Positions 1 to 8,527 are shown, counted from the stretch's first letter. The stretch is DNA of 64,000 nt from JANQPC01 sp039208375 (GCA_039208375.1 JBCCRC010000001.1:62001-126000); one strand, 5' to 3'. Notes: generated from the sequence alone by a model not told the origin. Made by a program: numbers and translations.

Positions 1-1
1 T

Positions 2-148
2 TATGATCTCACGTCGGTGCGCCAAGATGCGAGCGCGATGGTGGCTGCGGCAACGGATTTGATCGTGGCAAAGATCGAAGGGCGCACCGCGGTGGCGCCG
101 AAGCCATTGCCGGTGGAACTTGTCGTGCGCGGTTCGACAGTGGGCTAG
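2..148 (+). CDS. LacI-family transcriptional regulator, C-terminal fragment
   Basis: Only the last 48 codons are inside the window; the gene begins upstream of base 1. The readable end runs from YDLTSVRQDASAMV through a helix and ends in LPVELVVRGSTVG, with the stop at 146-148. The final strand with RGST is typical of LacI/GalR regulators, whose periplasmic-binding-protein-like domain ends with the pattern L(V/I)xRxS. Ligand and target genes cannot be told from this fragment. The next gene is convergent, 34 bases away, so no operon link is implied. Confidence 0.7.
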   Translation, partial: YDLTSVRQDASAMVAAATDLIVAKIEGRTAVAPKPLPVELVVRGSTVG

Positions 149-182
149 CCGAGACTTCGGCGAAATCTCTAGGTGAACACTG

Positions 183-1160
183 TCACCCTGTCGCCAGCAA
201 GATTTGCTTCCAGATGGCTGTTTCGTCGATTAACGTCCACTCACGCCGCAGTCCGCGCGGGCCAAACTCTGCATGGGTGATCCCCATGATGTAGACCTCG
301 GCATCGCTCGGCACTCCGAAGCTTCCCCAGCCCTCGTGGCGGCCCCAAAGGCTCCATCGCACGGCCGCGCGCGGGGGCATGCGCGGGCTTTCCTGCCCGA
401 TCGCATGTTCGATCCGGAAGGCCGCGGAGGGGAAGGCCGCGCGAAGGCCCAGCCAATGCGCATCCGCCGCGGCGTGGCCGTGGGCCTGCACGTGCCCGGC
501 ATAGGCCAGCTCGCAAGCGCGATCGTATGCGCCTGAGACAACTGAGAATTCCGCATGCATCATTCGGGTTAGAAGATCGGCCAGCCGCGCGCCCCAAGGG
601 CTGTCATTGGCGTGGCCGGTGTAGGGGCCGGGGATGTCATTCTTTGGCGTGAACGGGCGCACGCAGGCGTCAGGCCCGCCTTCGCGTTCGATCAGCGCAC
701 GGGTCCACCCCACCACATCCTGCCCCATCTGACGCACGATTGCGCCCTGATCGCGCACCAGCCACTCATCGGCAACCGCATTTCCCTCGCAAAAGCAATC
801 GGCAAGAATTCGGTAGGCCAGCCGCCGTCCCGTGGGAGCGCCATACATCCCGGGGCCGGTATGCGTCGCGGTGCAATAAAGGCGGTGAGAGGATAGAAAG
901 CTTGTCTGCGAAACCTCTGCCCATATCACATCTTCTCCGGGCAGCTCCCGGTCAGGAAACTCCGCAAGTGTGGCCTGGGTGCCGGCGATTATTCCACCAT
1001 TGCCTCGCACGACTGAGGCCGGAGAGCGCACGATCAGGCCCGGCCCATAGTAATGTGTAAGCGTATGGATTCCGCGGTCTTCCCAGATCTCCCGTGTGAT
1101 GCCCAGAATGAAGTCTTCCTCCGAAGCCCAGCGTTCATCGAAGCCGGGGCGGAACGGCAT
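183..1160 (-). CDS. SnoaL/NTF2-like protein with two cone folds, last gene of the soe operon
   Basis: This 325-aa protein starts at MPFRPGFDERWASEED. The ATG overlaps the soeC stop by one base (TGATG), so translation is probably coupled. The reading frame stays open further upstream inside soeC, but that extension is a shadow of the anchor subunit. The N-terminal half (about 1-140) and C-terminal half (about 200-325) each look like a SnoaL/NTF2 alpha+beta barrel: a helix with a Trp, then HYGPGLIVRSP and, late in the protein, MGITHAEFGP. SnoaL-like folds include polyketide cyclases, isomerases and ligand-binding proteins. Its role beside sulfite oxidation is unknown. There is no signal peptide, so it should be cytoplasmic. 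Confidence 0.7.
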   Translation of the reverse strand: MPFRPGFDERWASEEDFILGITREIWEDRGIHTLTHYYGPGLIVRSPASVVRGNGGIIAGTQATLAEFPDRELPGEDVIWAEVSQTSFLSSHRLYCTATHTGPGMYGAPTGRRLAYRILADCFCEGNAVADEWLVRDQGAIVRQMGQDVVGWTRALIEREGGPDACVRPFTPKNDIPGPYTGHANDSPWGARLADLLTRMMHAEFSVVSGAYDRACELAYAGHVQAHGHAAADAHWLGLRAAFPSAAFRIEHAIGQESPRMPPRAAVRWSLWGRHEGWGSFGVPSDAEVYIMGITHAEFGPRGLRREWTLIDETAIWKQILLATG

Positions 1161-2035
1161 CAGCGTTTGCCGTAATAGAGGCCCACGACGTGTTCGGCTT
1201 CTGCAAAGAACAACCAGCGCGCCGTGAGCGTGCCTGCGATATGGCTCAGCACCGCGATGGCAGCGAGGGTGTGGGAGAACGGCAGTAGCGTCAGGATTGC
1301 CCAGGGCAGGATCGAAAACAGCCCGTAGGCAATGGCGCGCAGCTTGACTGCATGTTTGCGCGCAACAACGTGGACCATCTCGGTTAGCAGATAGTTCGTG
1401 CCTGTGTGCGGCGGCTCGAATGCGCGCACGCCCCCGATTGCGCCGAGCCCGGTGGCGCTTGCCATCGTGGTGCCCGCCGCACCGAAGCGCCCGTCGCCTT
1501 GCACCCATGCCCAGATCTGAAGGCCGCCGAGCACAAGCAGAAGGCCCGCGGCGAACCGCACTTCCCCCGCAAGAAGGGCGCCGCCGCCCAACGCGTGGCC
1601 GAGGAAGATCACCGGGGTTGACCAGTGATGCCAACGTGGAACGGTTTTGAGCTGGGCGTAGATCATCGAGGTTGCCGCGACTGTCGCCACTGCAAGCCCG
1701 GCGCCCAGCCAGCCCAGTGGCGCGATCCGGGTGCCGAAGAACACAAGGCCCGCGCCGTAAAGCGCCATGACGATAAGCGTGATCGCCGCGAGCCATGCTT
1801 CGCGGCTTAGCCAGCTGGAACGCCATTGCGTGAACGCCTTCAGCGCCCGCTCTGGATGGCCAAGGTGGAAGGTCGAGGCGGCAAGCCCGCCGACCGCAAG
1901 TAGATAGGCGATCGCAAAGAAGGCGAAGGCCGACCATCCGGTGACGGCGGGAATGCCGAGGCCGAGGAAGGTGAGAAGCCCAAAGCCCAGGCCCGAGAGC
2001 ACTGTAAACAGGATGATTGACGGAGCTGGGTGCAT
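1160..2035 (-). CDS. soeC: Sulfite dehydrogenase membrane anchor SoeC (DmsC-like)
   Basis: This 291-aa integral membrane protein has about eight hydrophobic segments, the first being IILFTVLSGLGFGLLTFLGL. It belongs to the DmsC type of quinone-reactive anchors. In SoeABC the anchor holds the SoeAB dimer on the cytoplasmic face of the inner membrane and passes electrons to the quinone pool. The start lies one base after the soeB stop and the stop overlaps the next gene, so all are co-transcribed. Length is close to known SoeC proteins. The choice of Soe over other DMSO-reductase-type complexes rests on the cytoplasmic catalytic subunit. Confidence 0.8.
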   Translation of the reverse strand: MHPAPSIILFTVLSGLGFGLLTFLGLGIPAVTGWSAFAFFAIAYLLAVGGLAASTFHLGHPERALKAFTQWRSSWLSREAWLAAITLIVMALYGAGLVFFGTRIAPLGWLGAGLAVATVAATSMIYAQLKTVPRWHHWSTPVIFLGHALGGGALLAGEVRFAAGLLLVLGGLQIWAWVQGDGRFGAAGTTMASATGLGAIGGVRAFEPPHTGTNYLLTEMVHVVARKHAVKLRAIAYGLFSILPWAILTLLPFSHTLAAIAVLSHIAGTLTARWLFFAEAEHVVGLYYGKR

Positions 2036-2036
2036 G

Positions 2037-2780
2037 TTATCCGAGTTTTTCGAGCGTTTTGTCTAGCCAGCCGAGAAAACCCTTTGGATCCTCCCCCGTC
2101 ACGTCGAGAAGCGGGGCGAGTACGTCGGTGGGTTCGTCCTTCGGCCGCGGCGGGAGATACTTGTTGACGGGCGCCGTGCCCTGTTCGGGCATCAAATCCC
2201 GGCCGCCGCGCTCGGCCACCAATTGCGACACCGCGCTGAGGGGATCAGACAAATCGCCGAAATGCCGCGCGCCGGTGGGGCAGGTGCGCACGCAGGCGGG
2301 TTCGCGATCCTCCTCGGGCAGGTTCTCGTTATAGATGCGATCCACGCAGAGCGTGCATTTCTTCATGACTTTTTCGGTTGGATCCATCTCACGCGCGCCG
2401 TAGGGGCAGGCCCAGGCACAAAGCCCGCAGCCGATGCAATCACTTTCGTTGACAAGCACGATCCCGTCTTCCACCCGCTTGTAGCTCGCGCCCGTCGGGC
2501 AGACCGTGACGCACGGTGCGTCATCGCAATGCAAGCAGCTCTTCGGGAAGTGAACAAGCTGGGCGGCGCCCTCCTGCGGTTGTACTTCAAAGGAGTGGAC
2601 GCGATTGAGGAAGCTCCCCACGGGATTGGCCCCATAGGCATCGTTATCGGCAAGCGGCGCCCCGTAGTTTTCGGTGTTCCACCCTTTGCAGGCGGTCACG
2701 CAGGCATGGCAGCCAACACAGGTATCGAGATCTATGACGAGGCCGAGCCTCTTTTCGGTGTGCGAGGGTAGGCTGGTCAT
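2037..2780 (-). CDS. soeB: Sulfite dehydrogenase iron-sulfur subunit SoeB
   Basis: This 247-aa ferredoxin-like electron-transfer subunit starts at MTSLPSHTEKRLGLV, preceded by GGAG at good spacing. A start 14 codons upstream has no such site. Four cysteine clusters are visible: CVGCHACVTAC near the N-terminus, CLHCDDAPCVTVCP, CIGCGLCAWACP, and CTLC followed by CVRTCP. This is the DmsB/NrfC-type set for four [4Fe-4S] clusters that carry electrons from the molybdenum subunit to the membrane anchor. It lacks a signal peptide, in line with a cytoplasmic enzyme. Confidence 0.87.
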   Translation of the reverse strand: MTSLPSHTEKRLGLVIDLDTCVGCHACVTACKGWNTENYGAPLADNDAYGANPVGSFLNRVHSFEVQPQEGAAQLVHFPKSCLHCDDAPCVTVCPTGASYKRVEDGIVLVNESDCIGCGLCAWACPYGAREMDPTEKVMKKCTLCVDRIYNENLPEEDREPACVRTCPTGARHFGDLSDPLSAVSQLVAERGGRDLMPEQGTAPVNKYLPPRPKDEPTDVLAPLLDVTGEDPKGFLGWLDKTLEKLG

Positions 2781-2862
2781 CTGCGGCTCCGACGGCGCTT
2801 CCGGGCAACGGGCGCGATGCATGCGGCGGCAGTATTTGGGCCAAGATGAAGGGGTGGGTGAG

Positions 2863-5670
2863 TCATAGGCCGACCTTGCGCGCGACAGTGGCGGGTGCCG
2901 GTGGCACTGGTGACTTGATCGGCGGGAAGGCCGGTTGTGCCTCGGCCGGCGCAGGTGCTTTCTCGATCTTTACCTTGAGGTCGAACCAAGCGGCCTGGCC
3001 GGTGACGGGATCTGAGTTCGAGCGGCGCTGGCCGTTTTCCCCCGCCAGCGTTTCGGGGATCAGGTGATTGAGCAGAAACCCCGTGGTCGCCTCGGGCGCT
3101 TCGGTGCCAAGGGCCCACGCCCCTTTGCGCTTGCCGATCGCGTTCCATGTCCAGACCGTGTTTTCGTTCAGCGCCGCCATTTGCATGACCGGCACCACGA
3201 TCGATCCGTGCGGCGAGGTAAGGCGCGCCCAATCGCCTTCGGCGAACCCGTGGTCTTGCCAGATCTTGGTGGGCACATAAAGCGGGTTGCGCCCATGGAT
3301 CTGCCGCAGCCAGGCATTCTGCGTGCCCCAGGAATGATACATCGCCATCGGGCGTTGGGTGAGCGCGTGGACTGGGTATTGGGGGTCGGCTTCACCCGCG
3401 GGGTACCACAGCGGCAGCGGATCGAGCTGCGCGCGAATCCGCGCGCGCAGGTGATCGGGCGGTTGACGCTCTCCCTTGCCTTCCGCGGCCAGTTGGAAGC
3501 GGCGTAGAGGCTCGGAGTATAGCGAAAAGATGTAGGGTGCGGGCGCATCGTAGAGCCCGAGCTCTACCGCCCAGTCTTGGTATTTCGCGTTCCAGGGTTT
3601 GTAGAATTCGGCCTCTTCGGGGATGTGGGCGATCCAGAAACTGCCGTTCTCAATATAGCGGTCTATCTGGCTTTCGTTTGGGGCGCCTCGGCCCCGGCCC
3701 TCACCGTTACCACGCCAGCCGGCGAGCGGGCCGACGCCCGGGCGCCGTTCGTGATGAATAATGTAATCGGCGTAATCGGCGTATTTCGCACCGCCGTCTT
3801 CGGCCACGAAGCCGGGCAGCCCCAGCCGGTGGCCGAGATCGCAGAGAACGGACTGGAAGGCGCGCACATCGCGATCGGGCCTTATCACGGGCCAGCGGAT
3901 CGCGTCGGCCGCCGCCTCCGCCTCGCAAATGGGCCGGTCGAGCAGGGAGATGCAATCGTGGCGTTCGAGGTAGGTCGTATCCGGCAGCACGAGATCGGCA
4001 TAGGCCACCATCTCGGACGAATAGGCATCAGAATAGATGATGCGTGGGATCACGTACTCTCCGTCCTCATCGGTATCCGTGAGCATCTCCATCGTGCCGG
4101 CAGTGTTCATCGACGAGTTCCACGCCATGTTCGCCATGTAGAGAAACAGCGTGTCGATCCTGTAGGGATCGCCCGCATGGGCATTGGCGATCACCATATG
4201 CATCAGCCCATGGGCCGACATCGGGTTGTCCCAGGTATAGGCCTTGTCGATGCGTTGGGGCGTGCCGTCTTCGTTCAGGCACAAGTCCTCGGGGCCCTGG
4301 GGGTAGCCCAGATGCGGGCCCGCAAGCGGCTGGCCGGGCGTGACGCTGGCATGGGGTTTCGGGTGCGCCGTCGCGGGCTTGGGGTAGGGTGGCTTGAAGC
4401 GGAAGCCGCCGGGCACTTCGACCGATCCCAGCAGTATTTGGAGCAGGTGCAAGGCGCGGCACGTCTGAAACCCGTTCGAATGGGCAGAGATCCCCCGCAT
4501 GGCGTGAAAGCTCACTGGGCGCCCGGTCATCCTGCTGTGGCGCTCACCGCGAAAATCCGTCCATTCCCGATCAATCGTGATCTCTTCCTCGAACGCCACA
4601 TGCGCCAGTTCTGCGGCGATGGCGCGGATGCGCTTCGCCGGGATGCCGCAGGTTTTGGCCACGGTTTCTGGGGCGTATTCCTGCGACAGATAACGCTCGG
4701 CGATCAGGTGGAAAACGGGCACATGGGTGACGCCCGCATGGCGCCACGTGCCGGAGAGATCGGCCAACACATCGGGCTTGTCATAGCAGCGCGGGCGCTT
4801 TTCGCGGCGATCCCACACCAGATCACGCCCGTTATCATCCTTCAGGATCAGGCCAAACTCATCGGAGTCGGGATCCATGTTCACAAGGCACGGAGCGTTG
4901 GTGTAGCGCGCCAGGTAATCGAGATCGATTTTGCCTGCCTTTAGTAGGCAGTGGACTAGCGACAGGATGAAGAGGCCGTCGGTGCCGGGCGTGATCCCCA
5001 CCCACTCGTCGGCCACGGCGTTGTATCCTGTGCGGATCGGGTTCACACCGATCACCTTGGCGCCACGCTCTTTCAACCGTCCAATCCCCATCTTGATCGG
5101 GTTCGAATCGTGATCCTCAGCCACGCCGAACAGCATGAATAGCTTGGTGCGTTCCCAATCTGGTTGCCCGAATTCCCAGAACGCGCCGCCCATCGTGTAG
5201 ATGCCGCCCGCGGCCATGTTGACGGAGCAGAAGCCGCCATGGGCGGCGTAATTGGGCGTCCCGAAGGCCTGCGCCCAATACCCGGTGAAAGATTGCGACT
5301 GATCGCGCCCGGTGAAGAAGGCAAGCTTTTCCGGCGCGGTCTCGCGAAGGGGCTTCATCCAGCCTGTGGCGATTTCAAGCGCCTCGTCCCACGAGATTTC
5401 CTCGAACTCGCCCGAGCCACGGGGGCCAACGCGCTTCAGAGGCGCGCGCAGGCGCGAGGGCGCCGTGACCTGCATGATGCCTGCCGCGCCCTTGCCGCAG
5501 AGCACGCCGCGGTTCACCGGATGGTCGCGATTGCCCTCGATATACGCCACCTCGCCGTCTTTTAGGTGCACGTTAATTCCACAGCGACAGGCGCACATGT
5601 AGCATGTGGTCTGGCGGATCTCGTCGGAGACTCTTGGGGATGTGTCGAGCAGCGGTGCGTCAGAAGCCAT
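2863..5670 (-). CDS. soeA: Sulfite dehydrogenase molybdopterin subunit SoeA
   Basis: This 935-aa protein is a molybdopterin-guanine-dinucleotide oxidoreductase of the DMSO reductase family. The N-terminal [4Fe-4S] site reads Cys23-X2-Cys26-X3-Cys30-X27-Cys58. A Cys in HGGFCSVNMAAGG is a plausible molybdenum ligand, as in Psr/Phs-like enzymes. There is no twin-arginine signal, so it should stay in the cytoplasm; that is the hallmark that separates SoeA from periplasmic thiosulfate or polysulfide reductases. The expected reaction is sulfite to sulfate with electrons to quinone. GGAG lies 8 bases before the ATG. An 82-base gap separates it from soeB. A related cytoplasmic oxidoreductase cannot be fully excluded. 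Confidence 0.82.
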   Translation of the reverse strand: MASDAPLLDTSPRVSDEIRQTTCYMCACRCGINVHLKDGEVAYIEGNRDHPVNRGVLCGKGAAGIMQVTAPSRLRAPLKRVGPRGSGEFEEISWDEALEIATGWMKPLRETAPEKLAFFTGRDQSQSFTGYWAQAFGTPNYAAHGGFCSVNMAAGGIYTMGGAFWEFGQPDWERTKLFMLFGVAEDHDSNPIKMGIGRLKERGAKVIGVNPIRTGYNAVADEWVGITPGTDGLFILSLVHCLLKAGKIDLDYLARYTNAPCLVNMDPDSDEFGLILKDDNGRDLVWDRREKRPRCYDKPDVLADLSGTWRHAGVTHVPVFHLIAERYLSQEYAPETVAKTCGIPAKRIRAIAAELAHVAFEEEITIDREWTDFRGERHSRMTGRPVSFHAMRGISAHSNGFQTCRALHLLQILLGSVEVPGGFRFKPPYPKPATAHPKPHASVTPGQPLAGPHLGYPQGPEDLCLNEDGTPQRIDKAYTWDNPMSAHGLMHMVIANAHAGDPYRIDTLFLYMANMAWNSSMNTAGTMEMLTDTDEDGEYVIPRIIYSDAYSSEMVAYADLVLPDTTYLERHDCISLLDRPICEAEAAADAIRWPVIRPDRDVRAFQSVLCDLGHRLGLPGFVAEDGGAKYADYADYIIHHERRPGVGPLAGWRGNGEGRGRGAPNESQIDRYIENGSFWIAHIPEEAEFYKPWNAKYQDWAVELGLYDAPAPYIFSLYSEPLRRFQLAAEGKGERQPPDHLRARIRAQLDPLPLWYPAGEADPQYPVHALTQRPMAMYHSWGTQNAWLRQIHGRNPLYVPTKIWQDHGFAEGDWARLTSPHGSIVVPVMQMAALNENTVWTWNAIGKRKGAWALGTEAPEATTGFLLNHLIPETLAGENGQRRSNSDPVTGQAAWFDLKVKIEKAPAPAEAQPAFPPIKSPVPPAPATVARKVGL

Positions 5671-5712
5671 GGCGTGGGCTCCTTCCCTCCCACAGGGCCA
5701 AGGCTAAACCGG

Positions 5713-5730
5713 GAATGGCCTGTCATTCCA
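5713..5730. promoter_or_regulatory. Palindromic operator candidate upstream of soeA
   Basis: A perfect inverted repeat GGAATG-N6-CATTCC lies in the 105-base gap between the LysR-type gene and soeA, 43 bases before the soeA start codon. Its position suits a regulator binding site for the soe operon. Which protein binds it is inference; the adjacent LysR-type protein is the obvious candidate. Confidence 0.35.
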
Positions 5731-5775
5731 AGGTTTTCTTTATGTCCAGTTCGCTAGGGTCGATAAGGCCAGGGT

Positions 5776-6714
5776 TTACAGTGGCGGCGCCTCATCCGCG
5801 ACGACGTGCACCTCTGGGGCGCGTGCAGCGAGGATACCGGCCAGGATGTCAAACAAATCCGCGAACTCTTCGTGGCGCGCGGATCCGCGCCGCCAGATCA
5901 TGCCTATGGTTCGCGCGGGTTCCGTACCGGCTATCGGGCGATCCACCAACATCTTTTCACGGGCGACTTCCGAGCGGATGTAAAGCGCTGGCAGCAGCGA
6001 AATCCCAAGTTTCATTGAAACCATCTGGCGCAGCGTATCGAGGCTTGTGCCTTCGAAATCCGGGCTGATCTGCGCATTATATTCGACGGATAGGCTCGAT
6101 ATCTGTTCGTATAACCTGTGGCCAGGCTCAAGAGTAAGAAGCGTCTCGCCAGCAAGGTCTGCGGGATCGACCACCTCTTTCTGCGCCAATCGGTGATCGG
6201 TGGGAACAACAAGCCGAAGTGGTTCAACAAACAGCGGCTTGACAACCAGATCACTGTTTTCCACCGGCAAGGGGCAGAACAGCAGGTCAATCTTGCCGTT
6301 TTCCAACTGATCGACCAGCGCGTCTGGCAGGCCCTCGCGCATATAAAAGCGCAGGCGCGTGTGGCTTTGCTGGAGGTCGGGGATCATCACGGGCAGCAGA
6401 TAAGACCCCAGTGACATCGCAACGCCCAGGCGGATCGTGCCGCTCAAGGGGCGTTGGCCGCGCCGTGCAAGATCGCGAATCTCTTCGACATCCCGCAACA
6501 CCCGGCGGGCGCGGGCAACAACTTCGGCCCCGAGCGGCGTCACGATTACCCGGCTGCGCCCGCGTTCCACGAGTTGAACGCCGAGGCGCAACTCAAGTTC
6601 TTTGAGTTGTGCGCTCAGCGTGGGCTGCGTGACGTTACTGGCCTCTGCCGCCCGGCGGAAATGCAGGTGATCGGCAACGGACACGAGGTAGCGCATCTGC
6701 TGGAGCGTGGGCAC
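5776..6714 (-). CDS. LysR-family regulator, OxyR-like but lacking both redox cysteines
   Basis: This 312-aa protein starts at a GTG (MPTLQQMRYLVSVADHLHF). Residues 1-65 form the winged helix-turn-helix and the rest an OxyR-type sensor domain, with near-OxyR signatures GTSLDTLRQMV, GISLLPAL and ARTIGMIWRRGS. Where OxyR has Cys199 and Cys208 this protein has Arg200 and Ser209 (EPGHRLYEQISSLSVEY); the only Cys is at 147. Classical disulfide sensing of peroxide is therefore not possible. It lies upstream of soeABC in the same direction and is divergent from the usp-mrp operon, so it may control either. The effector is unknown. Confidence 0.85.
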   Translation of the reverse strand: MPTLQQMRYLVSVADHLHFRRAAEASNVTQPTLSAQLKELELRLGVQLVERGRSRVIVTPLGAEVVARARRVLRDVEEIRDLARRGQRPLSGTIRLGVAMSLGSYLLPVMIPDLQQSHTRLRFYMREGLPDALVDQLENGKIDLLFCPLPVENSDLVVKPLFVEPLRLVVPTDHRLAQKEVVDPADLAGETLLTLEPGHRLYEQISSLSVEYNAQISPDFEGTSLDTLRQMVSMKLGISLLPALYIRSEVAREKMLVDRPIAGTEPARTIGMIWRRGSARHEEFADLFDILAGILAARAPEVHVVADEAPPL

Positions 6715-6740
6715 GGGATCTCGCCAAAAATTAAAGAACG

Positions 6741-6765
6741 ATAGAAATCCTCTATCGATATATAG
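6741..6765. promoter_or_regulatory. OxyR-type operator element between lysR-type gene and usp
   Basis: The 113-base divergent region contains ATAG-N7-CTAT-N6-ATAG. The first two tetranucleotides have exactly the spacing of an OxyR half-site pair; the third is one base short of the N7 expected and no fourth CTAT follows. The core is also the perfect palindrome GATAGA-N5-TCTATC. It sits 27 bases from the GTG of the LysR-type gene and about 63 bases before the usp ATG, suited to autoregulation and control of usp. Confidence 0.5.
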
Positions 6766-6827
6766 TGAATTTTCAATTTTAACAATCAGGGACCGGCTTT
6801 TATATCGCGTTCCAACGAGGGTCAGGC

Positions 6828-7784
6828 GTGAAGCGATTCAAAAATATACTCATTGTCTGTGACGAAGATGGCGACGCAGAGATTGCGGTGGAGCGCGGCC
6901 TGTGGCTCGCCAAGTCCAACGGCGCCCGTGCGACGCTGCTCGACGTGATAGAAACGTCGAAGGGGACTTTGGGCGCGAGTTTCGCCTCGCTTCCCGAAGC
7001 GCGTGCGAGTGAGATCGAAGATCAGATCCTTATCCACTATACTGATCGCCTGAGGGCGCGCGCGGCTGACTTCGAAGACGCTGGCGTGGCGGTGGACGTG
7101 GAAGTTGTGCAGGGTGTGGGCTTCATCGAGGCCATACGTGCCGTGTTGCGCAACGGCCATGATTTGATCGTTAAGAACGCAAGTCCGAGCAGCACCTCGA
7201 ACTGGCTTTTCGCCGGAAACGACATGCACATATTGCGCAAGTGCCCCTGCCCGGTCTGGATGCTGAAGGCAGATCAGCCGCGGCGTACCGAGCGCATTCT
7301 GGCAGCGATCGACCCCGATCCGCTGGACCCGACGCGCGACGCGCTGAACCGGGTGACTATGGAACTTGCCACGTCGCTCGCCGAACGCGACGAGGCCGAA
7401 CTTCACGTCATCAACGCGTGGCGGCTTCAGGAAGAAACTACATTGCGCAGCGGGCGCTTCGCGATGTCGGACAGTGAAATTGCGACGATCCTTGCGGGCG
7501 AGCAGGCAGAAGCCCAGGCCCGCCTCGATGCATTTCTCGAGCGCTTCCCCCAGGGCGCGAAGCGGCGCGAGGTGATCCTGCGGAAAGGCTTTGCGGGCGA
7601 TGTGATCCCCGAATACGCCCGCGCGGCCAACATCGACACAGTGGTTATGGGAACTCTGGGGCGCGCGGGTATCCGTGGCCTGTTTATCGGCAATACGGCG
7701 GAAACGATCCTCGGTGCCGTGCACTGCTCGGTCATGACGATCAAACCGCCAGGATTTGAAACGCCAGTGGAACTTGAGGACTGA
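6828..7784 (+). CDS. Universal stress protein, tandem UspA domains
   Basis: This 318-aa cytoplasmic protein has two UspA folds, about residues 1-145 and 155-310. The second domain keeps the nucleotide-binding pattern G-X2-G-X9-G-N-T in GTLGRAGIRGLFIGNTAE. The first is degenerate there (KNASPSSTSNW). Tandem Usp proteins bind ATP and are made under starvation, oxidative or energy stress. It is the first gene of a run that continues into the Mrp antiporter with short gaps, which suggests a stress link to sodium and pH homeostasis. The shared upstream region has an OxyR-like element. Confidence 0.87.
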   Translation: MKRFKNILIVCDEDGDAEIAVERGLWLAKSNGARATLLDVIETSKGTLGASFASLPEARASEIEDQILIHYTDRLRARAADFEDAGVAVDVEVVQGVGFIEAIRAVLRNGHDLIVKNASPSSTSNWLFAGNDMHILRKCPCPVWMLKADQPRRTERILAAIDPDPLDPTRDALNRVTMELATSLAERDEAELHVINAWRLQEETTLRSGRFAMSDSEIATILAGEQAEAQARLDAFLERFPQGAKRREVILRKGFAGDVIPEYARAANIDTVVMGTLGRAGIRGLFIGNTAETILGAVHCSVMTIKPPGFETPVELED

Positions 7785-7794
7785 GCAGGGCACG

Positions 7795-8517
7795 ATGGGA
7801 TTTCTCGAGACTTACGGAACCGAAAAGGCCGAACGTTGCCTGGCGGAGTTCGTTTCTTGCGTGCGCAAGGGCGGCGCCCGTCAGCTGTCGGCCAATTCCA
7901 GCACTCTTGTGATGGAAGAATTGGCCACTTTGCAGATCCGGATCGCCACCGGCCGGGACGAACTTGACTTTATTCGAAGCGCAACCTTGGAACGCGGCGC
8001 GCTGCTGCAACGCGCATGTTCGGTTGCCGAGACTGTGCTCAAGGAAGAGAACCCACATGGGTTTCTCGATGATGAGTTAGCCGGTCTTGTCGACGCCCTG
8101 GCGCAAGCGATCCCAGCCCATAACAGCGATCTTGCCGGCCTGAGCCGTGCCGACGCTTGGATGGATGATCTTGAAGCCGCTGTGAAAGATTTGATGCGAC
8201 AGCTTGCCGCGGCCCCCGAGTTCAGCGATACCGTGCGTACGGGGCTCGTGCGGGTTCTGAGCGAAATAAGTGCGGCATTGGATACGATGACAGAGGCGGC
8301 GCGCGCATCACGTACGTCGGCAGTCGTTCAGCGGCGCGCGGCCTCTGAATGGGCCGAACGGCTCATCGAGGATCCAATCCTCGCGGCCGTTGGCACGTCG
8401 GTGGAAGAAACCGATGCCCGCCCGCCATCCGCGCGGCTTCGTTGGATCAATGCGCGACTGCGCACCCTTTCACGGAATTCGGCGCCTCGTACGGGCCCGG
8501 AGGACAAACTGCACTAG
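7795..8517 (+). CDS. Unknown soluble helical protein in the usp-mrp operon
   Basis: This 240-aa protein starts at MGFLETYGTEKAERCLAEF, 10 bases after the usp stop. I do not recognise a family. It reads as almost entirely alpha-helical and amphipathic, with no membrane segment or signal peptide. It has two Cys near the N-terminus (CLAEFVSC) and one further on, and an Arg-rich tail. It lies between a stress protein and the antiporter and is on the same strand with tight spacing, so it is probably co-expressed. A regulator or assembly partner of Mrp is possible but not shown. Confidence 0.7.
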   Translation: MGFLETYGTEKAERCLAEFVSCVRKGGARQLSANSSTLVMEELATLQIRIATGRDELDFIRSATLERGALLQRACSVAETVLKEENPHGFLDDELAGLVDALAQAIPAHNSDLAGLSRADAWMDDLEAAVKDLMRQLAAAPEFSDTVRTGLVRVLSEISAALDTMTEAARASRTSAVVQRRAASEWAERLIEDPILAAVGTSVEETDARPPSARLRWINARLRTLSRNSAPRTGPEDKLH

Positions 8518-8527
8518 GTCTGACGGG

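Noticed and set aside
1161..1937. Long N-terminal extension of the SnoaL/NTF2-like protein
   Set aside because: It overlaps soeC fully in another frame and reads as Arg-rich shadow sequence; the start at 1160 coincides with the soeC stop.
3577..4944. 455-codon plus-strand frame opposite soeA
   Set aside because: Low-complexity shadow of the molybdopterin subunit.
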